DNA from: Pedosphaera sp.
Lineage (GTDB): Bacteria > Verrucomicrobiota > Verrucomicrobiia > Limisphaerales > SIBE01
DNA length: 40,606 bases
Reading direction: 5' to 3'
NCBI GenBank assembly: GCA_009695265.1
Contig: SIBE01000006.1
Location: forward strand, 1 to 40,606
Shown: positions 1 to 7,512 of the stretch, piece by piece
Layout: every line of letters starts with the position of its first letter
Numbering within the stretch: the first letter of the stretch is position 1
Notes under the pieces: generated by a model
The model's input: the letters and a program-made list of their open reading frames with translations, nothing else
The model's database searches: none
Told to the model about the DNA's origin: nothing
Made by a program: the position numbers and the translations under genes

Positions 1-115
1 AACCTACGTCCTATCTCAAACCCCTCTTTCGTCCGAAATCAGAAATCCGAATAACTCGCCAGCGTGGCGAAACCTAGCGGCGTTTAACGCAGAGCAAGCT
101 CGTTACGATAACGCA

Positions 116-271
116 ATGTCTGATTTGAATGCGTATCGACGGCCTCTTGAAGACGCAATGGCCCGAGATCGCTTTAAACCCCCTACGCACCATCCTGCCC
201 GTCGCCTCGTCGAATTCGTCAGAATCAGGCCAGACAAAATCCCGGAATGGAAAAACCGTTCTGGCGACTGA
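116..271 (+). CDS. Possible 51-aa ORF, unrecognised
   Basis: An ATG-started ORF of 51 codons, below the length cut-off of the supplied track. The predicted product is basic, begins MSDLNAYRRPLEDAMARDRF and has a composition that looks protein-like (PARRLVEFVRIRPDK). There is no clear ribosome binding site. Other frames over the same bases are also open, so this may be chance or a gene remnant. No family recognised. Confidence 0.2.
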   Translation: MSDLNAYRRPLEDAMARDRFKPPTHHPARRLVEFVRIRPDKIPEWKNRSGD

Positions 272-315
272 CTGTCGGCAAAGCTTGGCAATACGCCTCA
301 CGGACGGTCCGAAAA

Positions 316-339
316 GTAAGAGGTAAATTTACCTCTTAC
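316..339. repeat. 24-bp perfect palindrome
   Basis: The half-site GTAAGAGGTAAA is followed immediately by its exact reverse complement, giving a 24-bp palindrome with no spacer. The symmetry stops at both ends (A315 against C340). It ends 5 bases before the ATG of the small ORF at 345. With no loop and no T-tract it is not a typical terminator; a dimeric protein-binding site is possible. Confidence 0.6.
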
Positions 340-344
340 CCCTC

Positions 345-512
345 ATGTCACTCAGTCGGAAGCCGCCTTTCATTGGACTTTTCGACCACGCCGTTGCCAA
401 TTGGCAACGCTTGCTCACCTTCGCACGGAACGGCCCCTCCACGCTACGCAAGCACACCGAGCGCGGCGTCGATAGCCTGAAACGGCCTGGGGCAGAATGG
501 GCGGTTGCGTGA
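345..512 (+). CDS. Possible 55-aa ORF, unrecognised
   Basis: An ATG-started ORF of 55 codons, too short for the supplied track. The product looks protein-like and is basic (for example FDHAVANWQRLLTFARNG). The 24-bp palindrome lies just upstream and the 18-bp palindrome lies inside it, encoding part of VANW. I see no convincing Shine-Dalgarno sequence and recognise no family. It could be a small gene, a fragment of a decayed gene, or chance. Confidence 0.25.
   Translation: MSLSRKPPFIGLFDHAVANWQRLLTFARNGPSTLRKHTERGVDSLKRPGAEWAVA
392..409. repeat. 18-bp perfect palindrome
   Basis: CGTTGCCAATTGGCAACG reads identically on both strands. It lies 52 bp after the 24-bp palindrome. The core GTTGCCA recurs twice at 531-550, and a related spaced inverted repeat lies at 27537-27556. 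Confidence 0.6.
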
Positions 513-530
513 GTTTTGGAGCCTCAAAAG

Positions 531-550
531 CGGTTGCCATCGGTTGCCAT
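531..550 (+). repeat. Tandem 10-bp direct repeat
   Basis: CGGTTGCCAT occurs twice head to tail, followed at once by the related AATTTGCCA. All share the (G)TTGCCA core of the palindrome at 392-409. Three to four copies of such a heptamer within 170 bp suggest iterated binding sites, but this is inference. Confidence 0.5.
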
Positions 551-656
551 AATTTGCCACATTCGGAACGATTGGCCAGCATTGCCGACAATTGAGGATT
601 GAGTGGTGTAGGTGAAGAAAACCCTTTGTTTATTGGGCTTTTGTGGGGTTTTAAGG

Positions 657-731
657 TGGTGGGTCGGGTGGGGTTCGAACCCACGACCAACGGCTTAAAA
701 GGCCGCTGCTCTACCACTGAGCTACCAACCC
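657..731 (-). tRNA. tRNA-Lys (anticodon UUU)
   Basis: Read on the minus strand, the sequence folds as a complete cloverleaf. The acceptor stem GGGTTGG pairs with CCGACCC (one G-U). The D arm is GCTC-AGTGGTA-GAGC, the anticodon arm is GCGGC-CTTTTAA-GCCGT with anticodon TTT, and the T arm is GTGGG-TTCGAAC-CCCAC. The discriminator is A and the CCA tail is encoded. The anticodon assigns lysine. The ORF at 415-717 that overlaps it is a shadow. Length and stems are normal. Confidence 0.97.
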
Positions 732-1061
732 ATCATGTTTAACTGAGACGACTTATGTGGCCAACATTCCTCGGCCGGATTACCCCTGGCGCCCAGGACT
801 TCAGACATCATTCCCGACCACGATAAACGAGCGCAATCGGTTCATCGACAACCGGGCTTCCCCATAGTTGGCAAAAACCTAGGGCGACTCGAATCATCGG
901 CCGGTTACTATGCCGCGCTCAACTGCGGGGGCAAGCAATTTCGTCGCTCGCCTAAGACCACCACTTGGGCAGGCGTTGCCCCGGATTTTATTTGCTGTTT
1001 CTCCGAACTCAAATTAGTTTTGCGCCTCATTTATTGAAGCAACAGTACTTCTGAACGATTT
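732..1061. other. Intergenic region upstream of the phosphorylase gene
   Basis: About 330 bp between the divergent tRNA-Lys and the phosphorylase gene. It presumably holds the promoters of both. I see no coding sequence, repeat or strong promoter match. A weak TTGCTG-N17-TAGTTT at 992-1020 is the best candidate for the plus strand. Confidence 0.4.
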
Positions 1062-3194
1062 ATGGCTAAACCACCTCTTTCCACAAACGAGCTTACTGAG
1101 ATCATCGTAGGTATTCATCGGCTAGCACGAAACCTCTGGTGGACGTGGAATCAGGAGGCTCAGGAGATTTTTCACGAACTCTCACCTCGGTGTTGGCAAA
1201 ACCTTTACCACAGTGCTGTGGCGGTGTTGCGTGAGGTGTCCGATTACGAATTGCGAGTGCGTTTGCAGGATCACGACTTCGCTGAACGGGTTCGAGAGGT
1301 CCTAAAAGCATTCGATGCTTATTTGAATGACCGAAACACCTGGGGACGCCAAAACGCGCAGGTGTTGCAAAAAAGCCCGGTCGCCTATTTTAGCGCGGAG
1401 TTTGGTTTCCACGAAACCCTGCCTATCGCGGCGGGCGGGTTGGGCATCCTGGCTGGAGACCATGCGAAATCCGCGAGTGACTTGGATCTTGGCTTTGTCG
1501 GGATCAGCCTATTTTACCGGGAAGGTTATTTTCAACAAACGATCAACCCGGACAACTGGCAAACTGAGCTTTACACGCTGCTTAATCCACGCAATTTGCC
1601 GATCGAACCTGTCTTGGATGCGAAAGGTGAGCCTTTGGTCTGCGTGGTCGAGGTCGCGATGTCTCAGGTCTATTTTCAAGCATGGCGAGTGAACGTGGGA
1701 CGTTGTCCTGTTTATCTCCTGGATAGCAATCGTCCCGAGAATGAGCAACGGTATCGAGATTTGACCCTGCGGGTTTACGGCGGTGACAGCACCACCCGGA
1801 TCATGCAGGAAATCTTGTTGGGCGTCGGAGGGGTCAGATTGCTGCGCGAGCTCGGTGTTCAGCCTTCGGTCTTTCATATGAACGAAGGGCACGCCGCATT
1901 TCTCACCTTGGAATTGATTCGCGAAAAGCTCGCCTCGGGGAAATCTTTTGCGGAGGCCTCGGCCAGCACCCGAGCGGAATGCATCTTTACAACGCATACG
2001 CCCGTCGAAGCTGGGCACGACCGGTTTAGTAGCGATTTGGTGAGCTACGCGCTCATTAAGATGCAAGGGCTCCTCAAGCTGACGCTGCCGGAACTGATGG
2101 CATTGGGCCAAGTCGAGGTGGGCAGCGAAACGGAGCCTCTCTGCATGACGGTTCTGGCGTTGAAACTTTCGCGGGCCGCCAACGGCGTGAGCGAGTTGCA
2201 TGGGCAGGTGAGCCGGTCTATGTGGCAGCCTTTGTTCCCCGGGAAATCGGTTGACCAAGTTCCAATCGGGCACATCACCAACGGAATTCATCTGTTGGGT
2301 TGGATGAAAGGCCCGGTTCGCCGCCACTGGAAACGGCGACTCGGACCGGATTGGGAGAACGACGTGAACTCACATGAGTTTTGGGCGCGAATGGCGGATC
2401 CGGAGTTTATTTCCGACGAAGAAATTTGGGCACTGCGTTTCAGGCTGCGGAGAGAGTTGATAGAGTTTAGCCGTCGGCGTCTCCTGTTGCAAGGCCAGCG
2501 CCTGACACAGGGCGACTTTATCGCTTTCGATCAGTTGTTGAATCCCGATGCCCTCACGATTGGCTTTGCTCGACGCTTTGCTACCTACAAGCGCGCTCCT
2601 CTCATCTTTCAGCAATTCGAAAATATCGCTAAGCTCGTCGCTGATCGGCAACGTCCGGTCCAGTTTGTTTACGCGGGCAAGGCCCATCCACGCGATGACG
2701 AAGGTAAGCGCTTTATTCAGCACATCATTCATCTCAGTAAACATACGGAGCTGAAGGGCTACCTGGTGTTCATCGACAACTATGATGTGCATGTCGCCCG
2801 GCAAATGGTTTCGGGCTGCGATGTTTGGCTTAACAACCCGCGCCGTCCCTTGGAAGCATCCGGCACGAGTGGGCAGAAAACTGGTTGTCACGGCTGTTTG
2901 AACCTGAGCATTCTCGACGGATGGTGGCGCGAAGGTTACGACGGCACCAATGGCTTTGCGATTGGAGCCGATTCTCATCCCGATTCGGTGGAGGAACAGG
3001 ATCGGCTAGATAGTGAGGACCTTTATCGAGTTCTCACGGAGGAAGTAATTCCATGCTTCTACGCTCGTGATGCGCAGGGAATCCCTCGCCGTTGGATTGC
3101 CAAAATCCGCAGAGCCATGATCACGCTGGTTCCTCAATACAACACCTGGCGCATGGTGCAAGAGTACACTCAAAAATATTATTTAACCCGGTAG
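1062..3194 (+). CDS. glgP: Alpha-glucan phosphorylase (GT35, DUF3417-type)
   Basis: Phosphorolyses glycogen or maltodextrin chains to glucose-1-phosphate in the cytoplasm using pyridoxal phosphate. The N-terminus (ARNLWWTWNQEAQEIF, about residues 17-32) is the DUF3417 region of the short bacterial phosphorylase subfamily. Conserved blocks follow in order: YFSAEFGFHE, AGGLGILAGDH, HMNEGHAAF, FTTHTPVEAGHD, ITNGIH, GFARRFATYKRA, YAGKAHP and PLEASGTSGQKTG. Lys606 in the last block is the expected PLP lysine; Q before it is a common variant of the usual M, while H replaces the usual N a few residues later. The length of 710 aa fits the subfamily. Start: ATG giving MAKPPLST, with no strong Shine-Dalgarno sequence. 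It stands alone, ahead of a hairpin terminator. No glgA, glgB or glgC is in the window. Confidence 0.93.
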   Translation: MAKPPLSTNELTEIIVGIHRLARNLWWTWNQEAQEIFHELSPRCWQNLYHSAVAVLREVSDYELRVRLQDHDFAERVREVLKAFDAYLNDRNTWGRQNAQVLQKSPVAYFSAEFGFHETLPIAAGGLGILAGDHAKSASDLDLGFVGISLFYREGYFQQTINPDNWQTELYTLLNPRNLPIEPVLDAKGEPLVCVVEVAMSQVYFQAWRVNVGRCPVYLLDSNRPENEQRYRDLTLRVYGGDSTTRIMQEILLGVGGVRLLRELGVQPSVFHMNEGHAAFLTLELIREKLASGKSFAEASASTRAECIFTTHTPVEAGHDRFSSDLVSYALIKMQGLLKLTLPELMALGQVEVGSETEPLCMTVLALKLSRAANGVSELHGQVSRSMWQPLFPGKSVDQVPIGHITNGIHLLGWMKGPVRRHWKRRLGPDWENDVNSHEFWARMADPEFISDEEIWALRFRLRRELIEFSRRRLLLQGQRLTQGDFIAFDQLLNPDALTIGFARRFATYKRAPLIFQQFENIAKLVADRQRPVQFVYAGKAHPRDDEGKRFIQHIIHLSKHTELKGYLVFIDNYDVHVARQMVSGCDVWLNNPRRPLEASGTSGQKTGCHGCLNLSILDGWWREGYDGTNGFAIGADSHPDSVEEQDRLDSEDLYRVLTEEVIPCFYARDAQGIPRRWIAKIRRAMITLVPQYNTWRMVQEYTQKYYLTR

Positions 3195-3230
3195 TTCTCA
3201 CACTCCATTCGCTTCCATTCAAAACACCGC

Positions 3231-3266
3231 GCGGCCGTCCCGCATCACTGGGACGGCCGTATTGTT
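3231..3266 (+). terminator. Hairpin terminator after the phosphorylase gene
   Basis: CGGCCGTCCC (3232-3241) pairs perfectly with GGGACGGCCG (3250-3259) across the 8-nt loop GCATCACT; a G-T pair extends the stem by one. The tail TATTGTT is only moderately T-rich. It lies 37 bp after the phosphorylase stop codon. Confidence 0.65.
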
Positions 3267-3315
3267 CAACAGAATAGAGGGCAAAGCTGGATAGTTATTC
3301 TAAGCACGGTAGGGT

Positions 3316-4476
3316 ATGTCAGTGAGCAGCGATATTAAATCTCAGACGTTTGAAGAGTTGCTGTCCCAGTTTCAAGCCTGGGACCAACCCGCTTATCGGG
3401 CCTCTCAGTTGTTGGAATGGCTCTATGTCCACCGCGTTGCTAGTTGGGATGCGATGAGCAATCTTCCCAAGGCATTAAGGGATCGACTTCGGCACCATTA
3501 TTCTCACAACGTTTTGGAGTTAGTCCGCAAACAGGGATCTCGCGACACGACGCAAAAATTTCTCTGGAAGCTGAGTGACCAGTCGTTGATCGAAAGCGTC
3601 TTGATACCAGCCAGCCCGGCTTTATACGGTGAACCAAGCGATCGCCACACTCTTTGTGTTTCCACGCAAGTGGGGTGTGCTTATGGTTGTAAATTTTGCG
3701 CGAGCGGACTGGACGGTTGGAAGCGCAACCTTGGCGTGGAGGAAATCGTCGAGCAAGTAATGGCGGTCGAACGCTGGGATGCCACGGAAGATCCGACGAG
3801 GCAAAATCCCCAGCCAAAATCCGAAACGATTTTTCCTGACGCCGATTCCAACTCTCCGCACGCAACTCTTCCACGCTTAATAAACAACCTTGTCATCATG
3901 GGAATGGGTGAGCCTCTCGCTAATTACGATAATTTGATGAGGGCCTTGGAGATTCTGAACGCGCCCTGGGGTGGGGGCATTGGAGCGCGTAAAATGACGA
4001 TCTCGACGAGCGGGTTGGCTCCTCAAATTCGCAAGCTCGCGGATGAGCCGCTTCAGTTCCGGCTCGCGATCTCTCTGCATGGCGCAACCGACGAGGTGCG
4101 GAGCAGAATCATGCCGGTCAACCGGAAGTACCCGCTTCATGAACTGACGTCCGCTTGTGAGTTCTACCAGATCAAAAAAGGACGAATGATAACGCTGGAA
4201 TACATTTTGATCGCCGGCGTGAACGACAGTTTAGATCAAGTGAAGCCGCTAGCGGAATTGGCTCACCGATTAAACGCAAAGGTGAATTTGATTCCGTACA
4301 ACAACGTTGATGGGCTTGATTGGGAACGCCCGAGCGAAGATGTTCAGGAGCGATTTGCTGCCGCCCTGGTGAATTCGAAAGTGACGGCCACTTTAAGGCG
4401 AGAGAAAGGCCATGACATAGACGCCGCGTGTGGGCAGCTCCGCTTGAAAACAGAAAAGGAACGGAGGCAAGAGTAG
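3316..4476 (+). CDS. rlmN: RlmN, 23S rRNA A2503 / tRNA A37 C2-methyltransferase
   Basis: Radical-SAM enzyme that methylates C2 of A2503 in 23S rRNA and of A37 in some tRNAs. The cluster motif CAYGCKFC supplies Cys121, Cys125 and Cys128. Cys114 (TLCVSTQVGC) and Cys372 (DIDAACGQLR) match the two extra catalytic cysteines, one of which carries the methyl group. GMGEPLANYDN and MTISTSGLAP are family blocks. The 386 aa are longer than usual because about 30 hydrophilic residues (roughly 155-187, starting DATEDPTRQNPQP) sit between VMAVERW and INNLVIMGMGEP. Start: ATG, weak upstream signal. It is followed by about 480 bp without a gene. Confidence 0.95.
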   Translation: MSVSSDIKSQTFEELLSQFQAWDQPAYRASQLLEWLYVHRVASWDAMSNLPKALRDRLRHHYSHNVLELVRKQGSRDTTQKFLWKLSDQSLIESVLIPASPALYGEPSDRHTLCVSTQVGCAYGCKFCASGLDGWKRNLGVEEIVEQVMAVERWDATEDPTRQNPQPKSETIFPDADSNSPHATLPRLINNLVIMGMGEPLANYDNLMRALEILNAPWGGGIGARKMTISTSGLAPQIRKLADEPLQFRLAISLHGATDEVRSRIMPVNRKYPLHELTSACEFYQIKKGRMITLEYILIAGVNDSLDQVKPLAELAHRLNAKVNLIPYNNVDGLDWERPSEDVQERFAAALVNSKVTATLRREKGHDIDAACGQLRLKTEKERRQE

Positions 4477-4545
4477 CTTTTTTCTCGGAAAGAAAGGGAG
4501 TCGCCGATTAAATGAATTCTCATCTGCGCTCGTATGGAGCGCCGC

Positions 4546-4577
4546 TTTAGCCGGTCGCCACGTGAAAACCGGCTAAA
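4546..4577. repeat. Inverted repeat with 10-bp arms
   Basis: TTTAGCCGGT (4546-4555) is the exact reverse complement of ACCGGCTAAA (4568-4577); the 12-nt spacer is CGCCACGTGAAA. It is preceded by ATGGAGCGCCGC. There is no T-tract after it, so it is a weak terminator candidate. From memory, similar ATGGAGCG...CCGGCTAAA palindromes are common between genes in this phylum, so it may be a REP-like element. Confidence 0.5.
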
Positions 4578-4786
4578 TACCTGCCATAACGAGAATTGAT
4601 GCTGACTGCCCAAATCAGCGCGTAAGAATCACGCAGGCTGCTGAACACACGTTGATCATTGATACCTCAAATCTCATGCCAGTCTACAACATGTATGACA
4701 CGAGAAATCGCTGATCGCCGCCTTTACGCGTGGAATTTGCCACGCACAAAAATATTACGCGCTGATTTGGGTGACTGCCTTCGCGC

Positions 4787-4814
4787 TTGACAAGAACTTA
4801 ATTTCTCCAAGAAT
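4787..4814 (+). promoter_or_regulatory. Candidate sigma70-type promoter
   Basis: A perfect -35 hexamer TTGACA (4787-4792) lies 16 bp before AAGAAT (4809-4814), which matches four of six -10 positions. Transcription would begin near 4821, about 140 nt before the ORF at 4959. The match is by consensus only. Confidence 0.4.
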
Positions 4815-4958
4815 GCGGCACGTTTGATACGAAATCGTGCTCGGCATCTTCGCTTGAGTCCTCCGAAGCCGCGTTATCAAGTTGCCCAGACAGCCGAGAA
4901 GCCAGTCGATGCCGAACATTCGACTGGACCAATGTAGTCTCGAGAGAACGAATCAGCT

Positions 4959-5918
4959 ATGACGGATACAGCCTCAGAGTCCCCAGAAAAAATCTCTACA
5001 CAGGAGGGTTACGGGAAGATATGCGGGACGTTTATTTCAACCTGCGATAAATTTTTAGGAAGGCTTCAGACGTCCATTGAAGCTCTGGGCCCGGCCGGCT
5101 CGCCACCCTCTTTAACCGACGAGTTTCTAACACAGTTTTTGGTTGAATCCGATAGTTTTTCAAGCGCCTGTTGTCGAGAGTTAGCCACAATGATTCGCGC
5201 TTCCTCTACTCAACCAGAGGTTAGGGACACCTCAGAACCTGTTTTAGCCAAGCTGATCAGGAATCGATGTTTTGATCGAATTGATAGCGTGCTGCTTAAC
5301 TATCTCAATCTCCTCGAGCGGTTGAATATCAACCTCAGCCCAGTTCGTCCTCGGCTTGGAGACTCGAAGATACGCGATATTCTGTCGCTCCCAGCTTCTG
5401 GCAGCCAGCCTTCATCTGGAGGAGCCGGAGAGAAGCTTGCAGTAGGTGCAAAAGGCAAGTCGGCTGCGATCCTCAAGGTTTTGGAATATCTCGAAGAACT
5501 GGACAAACTTCCGCATGACCTTCTTGATTACGGGGCTCTGAAGCTTTTTCCAGCAGAGGCAGATTTCCGTTTGGAGAGCGAGTTTGTGCTCAAAGCGCAA
5601 GACGGCATTCAAGTCACTTACCAAGGAGTGCTGTCGGCCTTGGATCGTTTTGAAGAAGTGAAAAGAAAGCGCTGGGAGGATCAGAGAACTGCAGAGACAG
5701 CGAACGTCAAGGAAGCAGCCATGAATTCCCTGCTCAATACCAACGCCACGAAGACCGGCTATGGCTCTTTGGTGGTCGGCGGCGTTTGCGCAGTGCTTGT
5801 TTGGGTGGCATTCTCCAGCGGGATAGTGCATAAGTACGTAATGATCGGAGAGGGTGTGGTGGCGCTGACTGGAGTTATCTTCTTCTTCCGAGGTATAGCC
5901 AGCCTCACCAAAAGCTAA
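4959..5918 (+). CDS. Hypothetical protein with C-terminal membrane anchor
   Basis: Family not recognised. Residues 1 to about 265 are hydrophilic and probably helical, with a serine- and proline-rich stretch around 135-150. The C-terminus carries two hydrophobic segments, about 270-288 (VVGGVCAVLVWVAFSSG) and 296-312 (GEGVVALTGVIFFFRG), joined by a very short turn. This suggests a hairpin tail anchor with the bulk of the protein in the cytoplasm. There is no signal peptide. Start: ATG giving MTDTASESPEK; the ORF is long, and the antisense ORFs inside it are less protein-like. hisH follows after 55 bp without an evident functional link. A promoter candidate lies upstream. Confidence 0.7.
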   Translation: MTDTASESPEKISTQEGYGKICGTFISTCDKFLGRLQTSIEALGPAGSPPSLTDEFLTQFLVESDSFSSACCRELATMIRASSTQPEVRDTSEPVLAKLIRNRCFDRIDSVLLNYLNLLERLNINLSPVRPRLGDSKIRDILSLPASGSQPSSGGAGEKLAVGAKGKSAAILKVLEYLEELDKLPHDLLDYGALKLFPAEADFRLESEFVLKAQDGIQVTYQGVLSALDRFEEVKRKRWEDQRTAETANVKEAAMNSLLNTNATKTGYGSLVVGGVCAVLVWVAFSSGIVHKYVMIGEGVVALTGVIFFFRGIASLTKS

Positions 5919-5973
5919 GATCTGGGAGCCACTTCGCGATGGAATTTGAGCTGGCTTCGGCTATTCTCTCTCA

Positions 5974-6594
5974 GTGATTGCATTGATCGATTACGGTGGG
6001 GGCAACTTGCACAGCGTGGAGAAAGCTTTGCGTTTCCTGGGAGCGAATGTCCGCCGCGTCACTCGTCCCAGCGAGTTGAAGGACGCTCGTGCCGCACTGT
6101 TGCCGGGCGTGGGCGCCTTCGATGATTGTATCAGTGCTTTGGGAACTCAGAGCCTCCTGGAAGCGACCCGTGAATTTATTTCTTCAGGACGTCCTTTTTT
6201 AGGGATATGCGTGGGCTATCAAGCCCTTTTTGAGAAGAGTGACGAATTCAACAGTTGCGCTGCTGGCTTGGGTCTCTTCAAAGGCAAAGTGGTCCGCTTC
6301 TCAGGCAAGAACAGATTGAAAGTGCCCCAAATTGGCTGGAACCAAGTCGAACTCACTCAGAAAGATTGTCCCTTGTTTCAAAACATTCCGGATGGGAGTT
6401 ACTTTTATTTCGTTCATAGCTTTTATCCACAGCCTATAGACCAGTCCGTCGTCGCCTGCGAGACTTGCTATGGCGAAAAGTTTGCCTCTGCGATTTGGCG
6501 CGACAACGTTTTTGCGACACAATTTCATCCTGAAAAAAGCCAGAAGCTAGGGCTGCAGTTGCTGAAGAATTTCGTTGAGCTTTCCGCGAAATAG
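5974..6594 (+). CDS. hisH: HisH, imidazole glycerol phosphate synthase glutaminase subunit
   Basis: Class I glutamine amidotransferase that releases ammonia from glutamine and passes it to HisF for histidine synthesis. The triad is visible: Cys79 in GICVGYQ, His185 and Glu187 in FHPEKS. The N-terminal IDYGGGN and the LPGVGAF block are typical of HisH. The family more often has GICLGMQ around the nucleophile, so VGY is a mild variant. The length of 206 aa is normal. The start is GTG at 5974, fixed by the conserved beginning MIALIDYGGGN. No hisF or other his gene is in the window, so it appears separated from a his operon here. Confidence 0.93.
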   Translation: MIALIDYGGGNLHSVEKALRFLGANVRRVTRPSELKDARAALLPGVGAFDDCISALGTQSLLEATREFISSGRPFLGICVGYQALFEKSDEFNSCAAGLGLFKGKVVRFSGKNRLKVPQIGWNQVELTQKDCPLFQNIPDGSYFYFVHSFYPQPIDQSVVACETCYGEKFASAIWRDNVFATQFHPEKSQKLGLQLLKNFVELSAK

Positions 6595-6783
6595 CGATGG
6601 CAAAGAATGGAGCGTTTTTCCAGAACCGCATCGCCCCGGATATGAACGCGGGGACTTGTTTTGGGTGTGATACACTTTACCCGAGTCTTGTGCATCCGAA
6701 GTCTCTTTGCTACTTTGATGAGGTTGGAGCAATAAGGGTTGCTGCTAGGGTAATTATCGAACAACAACATTAACTGAAATATT

Positions 6784-7398
6784 ATGGCTTACGAACTCCC
6801 CCCGTTACCGTATCCAAAGGATGCGCTTGAACCTTCTATCGATGCTCAGACCATGGAAATCCATCACGGAAAGCATCACAACGCCTACGTGACGAATGTC
6901 AACAAGGCGATCGCCGGAGCACCTGATCTCGAAAAGAAATCCGTCGAGGAATTGATCGGCAATCTGGACGCAGTTCCCGCTGACATTCGTAACGTCGTTC
7001 GAAACAATGGTGGTGGGCACGCGAATCACTCCATGTTCTGGAAGACTCTGGGTCCGAAAGCGGGCGGGGCTCCCTCGGGCAGTCTGGCGGATGATATCAA
7101 CGCGACGTTTGGGAGTTTTGACGCTTTCAAAGAGAAGTTCGAGGCGGCGGGTGTCGGGCGTTTTGGCAGCGGTTGGGCCTGGCTAATCGTCAATAAGACC
7201 GGCAAGTTGGAAATCGTTTCGACCGCAAATCAGGACAATCCAATCATGGAAGGAAACAAGCCTGTCTTGGGTTGTGACGTCTGGGAGCATGCCTATTATC
7301 TGAAATATCAGAATCGCCGAGTCGATTACCTGAAAGCTTTTTGGAATGTTGTGAGTTGGGGGGAAGTGGCTAAGTATTACGAGGCTGCCAAGAAGTAG
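6784..7398 (+). CDS. sodA: Superoxide dismutase, Mn-type by signature residues
   Basis: Converts superoxide to hydrogen peroxide and oxygen; no signal peptide, so cytoplasmic. Metal ligands are His27 (MEIHHGKHH), His82 ([10 protein letters not shown]), Asp165 and His169 (DVWEHAYY). Gly78 together with Gln150 (NQDNP) is the manganese-type arrangement; iron enzymes place the glutamine in the N-terminal half. The metal call is an inference, and cambialistic forms exist. The length of 204 aa is normal. It is a single gene with 189 bp of upstream non-coding sequence and its own hairpin terminator. Confidence 0.95.
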   Translation: MAYELPPLPYPKDALEPSIDAQTMEIHHGKHHNAYVTNVNKAIAGAPDLEKKSVEELIGNLDAVPADIRNVVRNNGGGHANHSMFWKTLGPKAGGAPSGSLADDINATFGSFDAFKEKFEAAGVGRFGSGWAWLIVNKTGKLEIVSTANQDNPIMEGNKPVLGCDVWEHAYYLKYQNRRVDYLKAFWNVVSWGEVAKYYEAAKK

Positions 7399-7418
7399 TT
7401 TTAAGTTTGGAGATTTCA

Positions 7419-7455
7419 AAAGGCACGGCGAGCCTCGTTCGTCGTGCCTTTGTTC
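7419..7455 (+). terminator. Terminator after the superoxide dismutase gene
   Basis: AAAGGCACGGCGA (7419-7431) pairs with TCGTCGTGCCTTT (7439-7451) across a 7-nt loop, with one G-T pair in 13. The A-rich left side and T-containing right side give it partial bidirectional character. It lies between sodA and the convergent lysS gene and may serve both. Confidence 0.75.
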
Positions 7456-7512
7456 TCTCGGGGGGGGGCTTTGGTCTCAACCGCCTGGGTGAAGCATCTC
7501 TTTCCAGAAGCT

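Larger units (their letters stand above)
1..656. other. Gene-poor segment with palindromes and possible short coding remnants
   Basis: No ORF here resembles a protein I recognise; the listed ORFs of 60-100 codons overlap one another in several frames. Two perfect palindromes, a tandem 10-bp repeat and two short coding-like ORFs (116-271 and 345-512) are listed separately. The stretch lies on the 3' side of a tRNA-Lys gene, a common integration site for mobile elements, but I see no integrase and no copy of the tRNA 3' end. It may be a decayed element or ordinary intergenic DNA. Confidence 0.5.
4477..4958. other. Intergenic region, 482 bp
   Basis: No supported coding sequence. It holds an inverted repeat at 4546-4577, a short GCGTGG/CCACGC hairpin at 4728-4745 and a promoter candidate at 4787-4814, which presumably serves the next gene. 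Confidence 0.5.

Noticed and set aside
1-656. Integrated mobile element at tRNA-Lys
   Set aside because: No integrase, no direct repeat of the tRNA 3' end and no phage or plasmid gene are seen, so only the suspicion is recorded.
415-717. 100-aa minus-strand ORF over the tRNA-Lys
   Set aside because: It overlaps the tRNA gene and translates its sequence (MVEQRPFKPLVVGSNPTRP), a usual false call at tRNA genes.
1509-2327. 272-aa minus-strand ORF
   Set aside because: Antisense to the alpha-glucan phosphorylase gene, whose motifs are complete.
7460-7468. Run of nine G
   Set aside because: It lies between genes and is a simple homopolymer; it may be a sequencing artefact and has no evident function.
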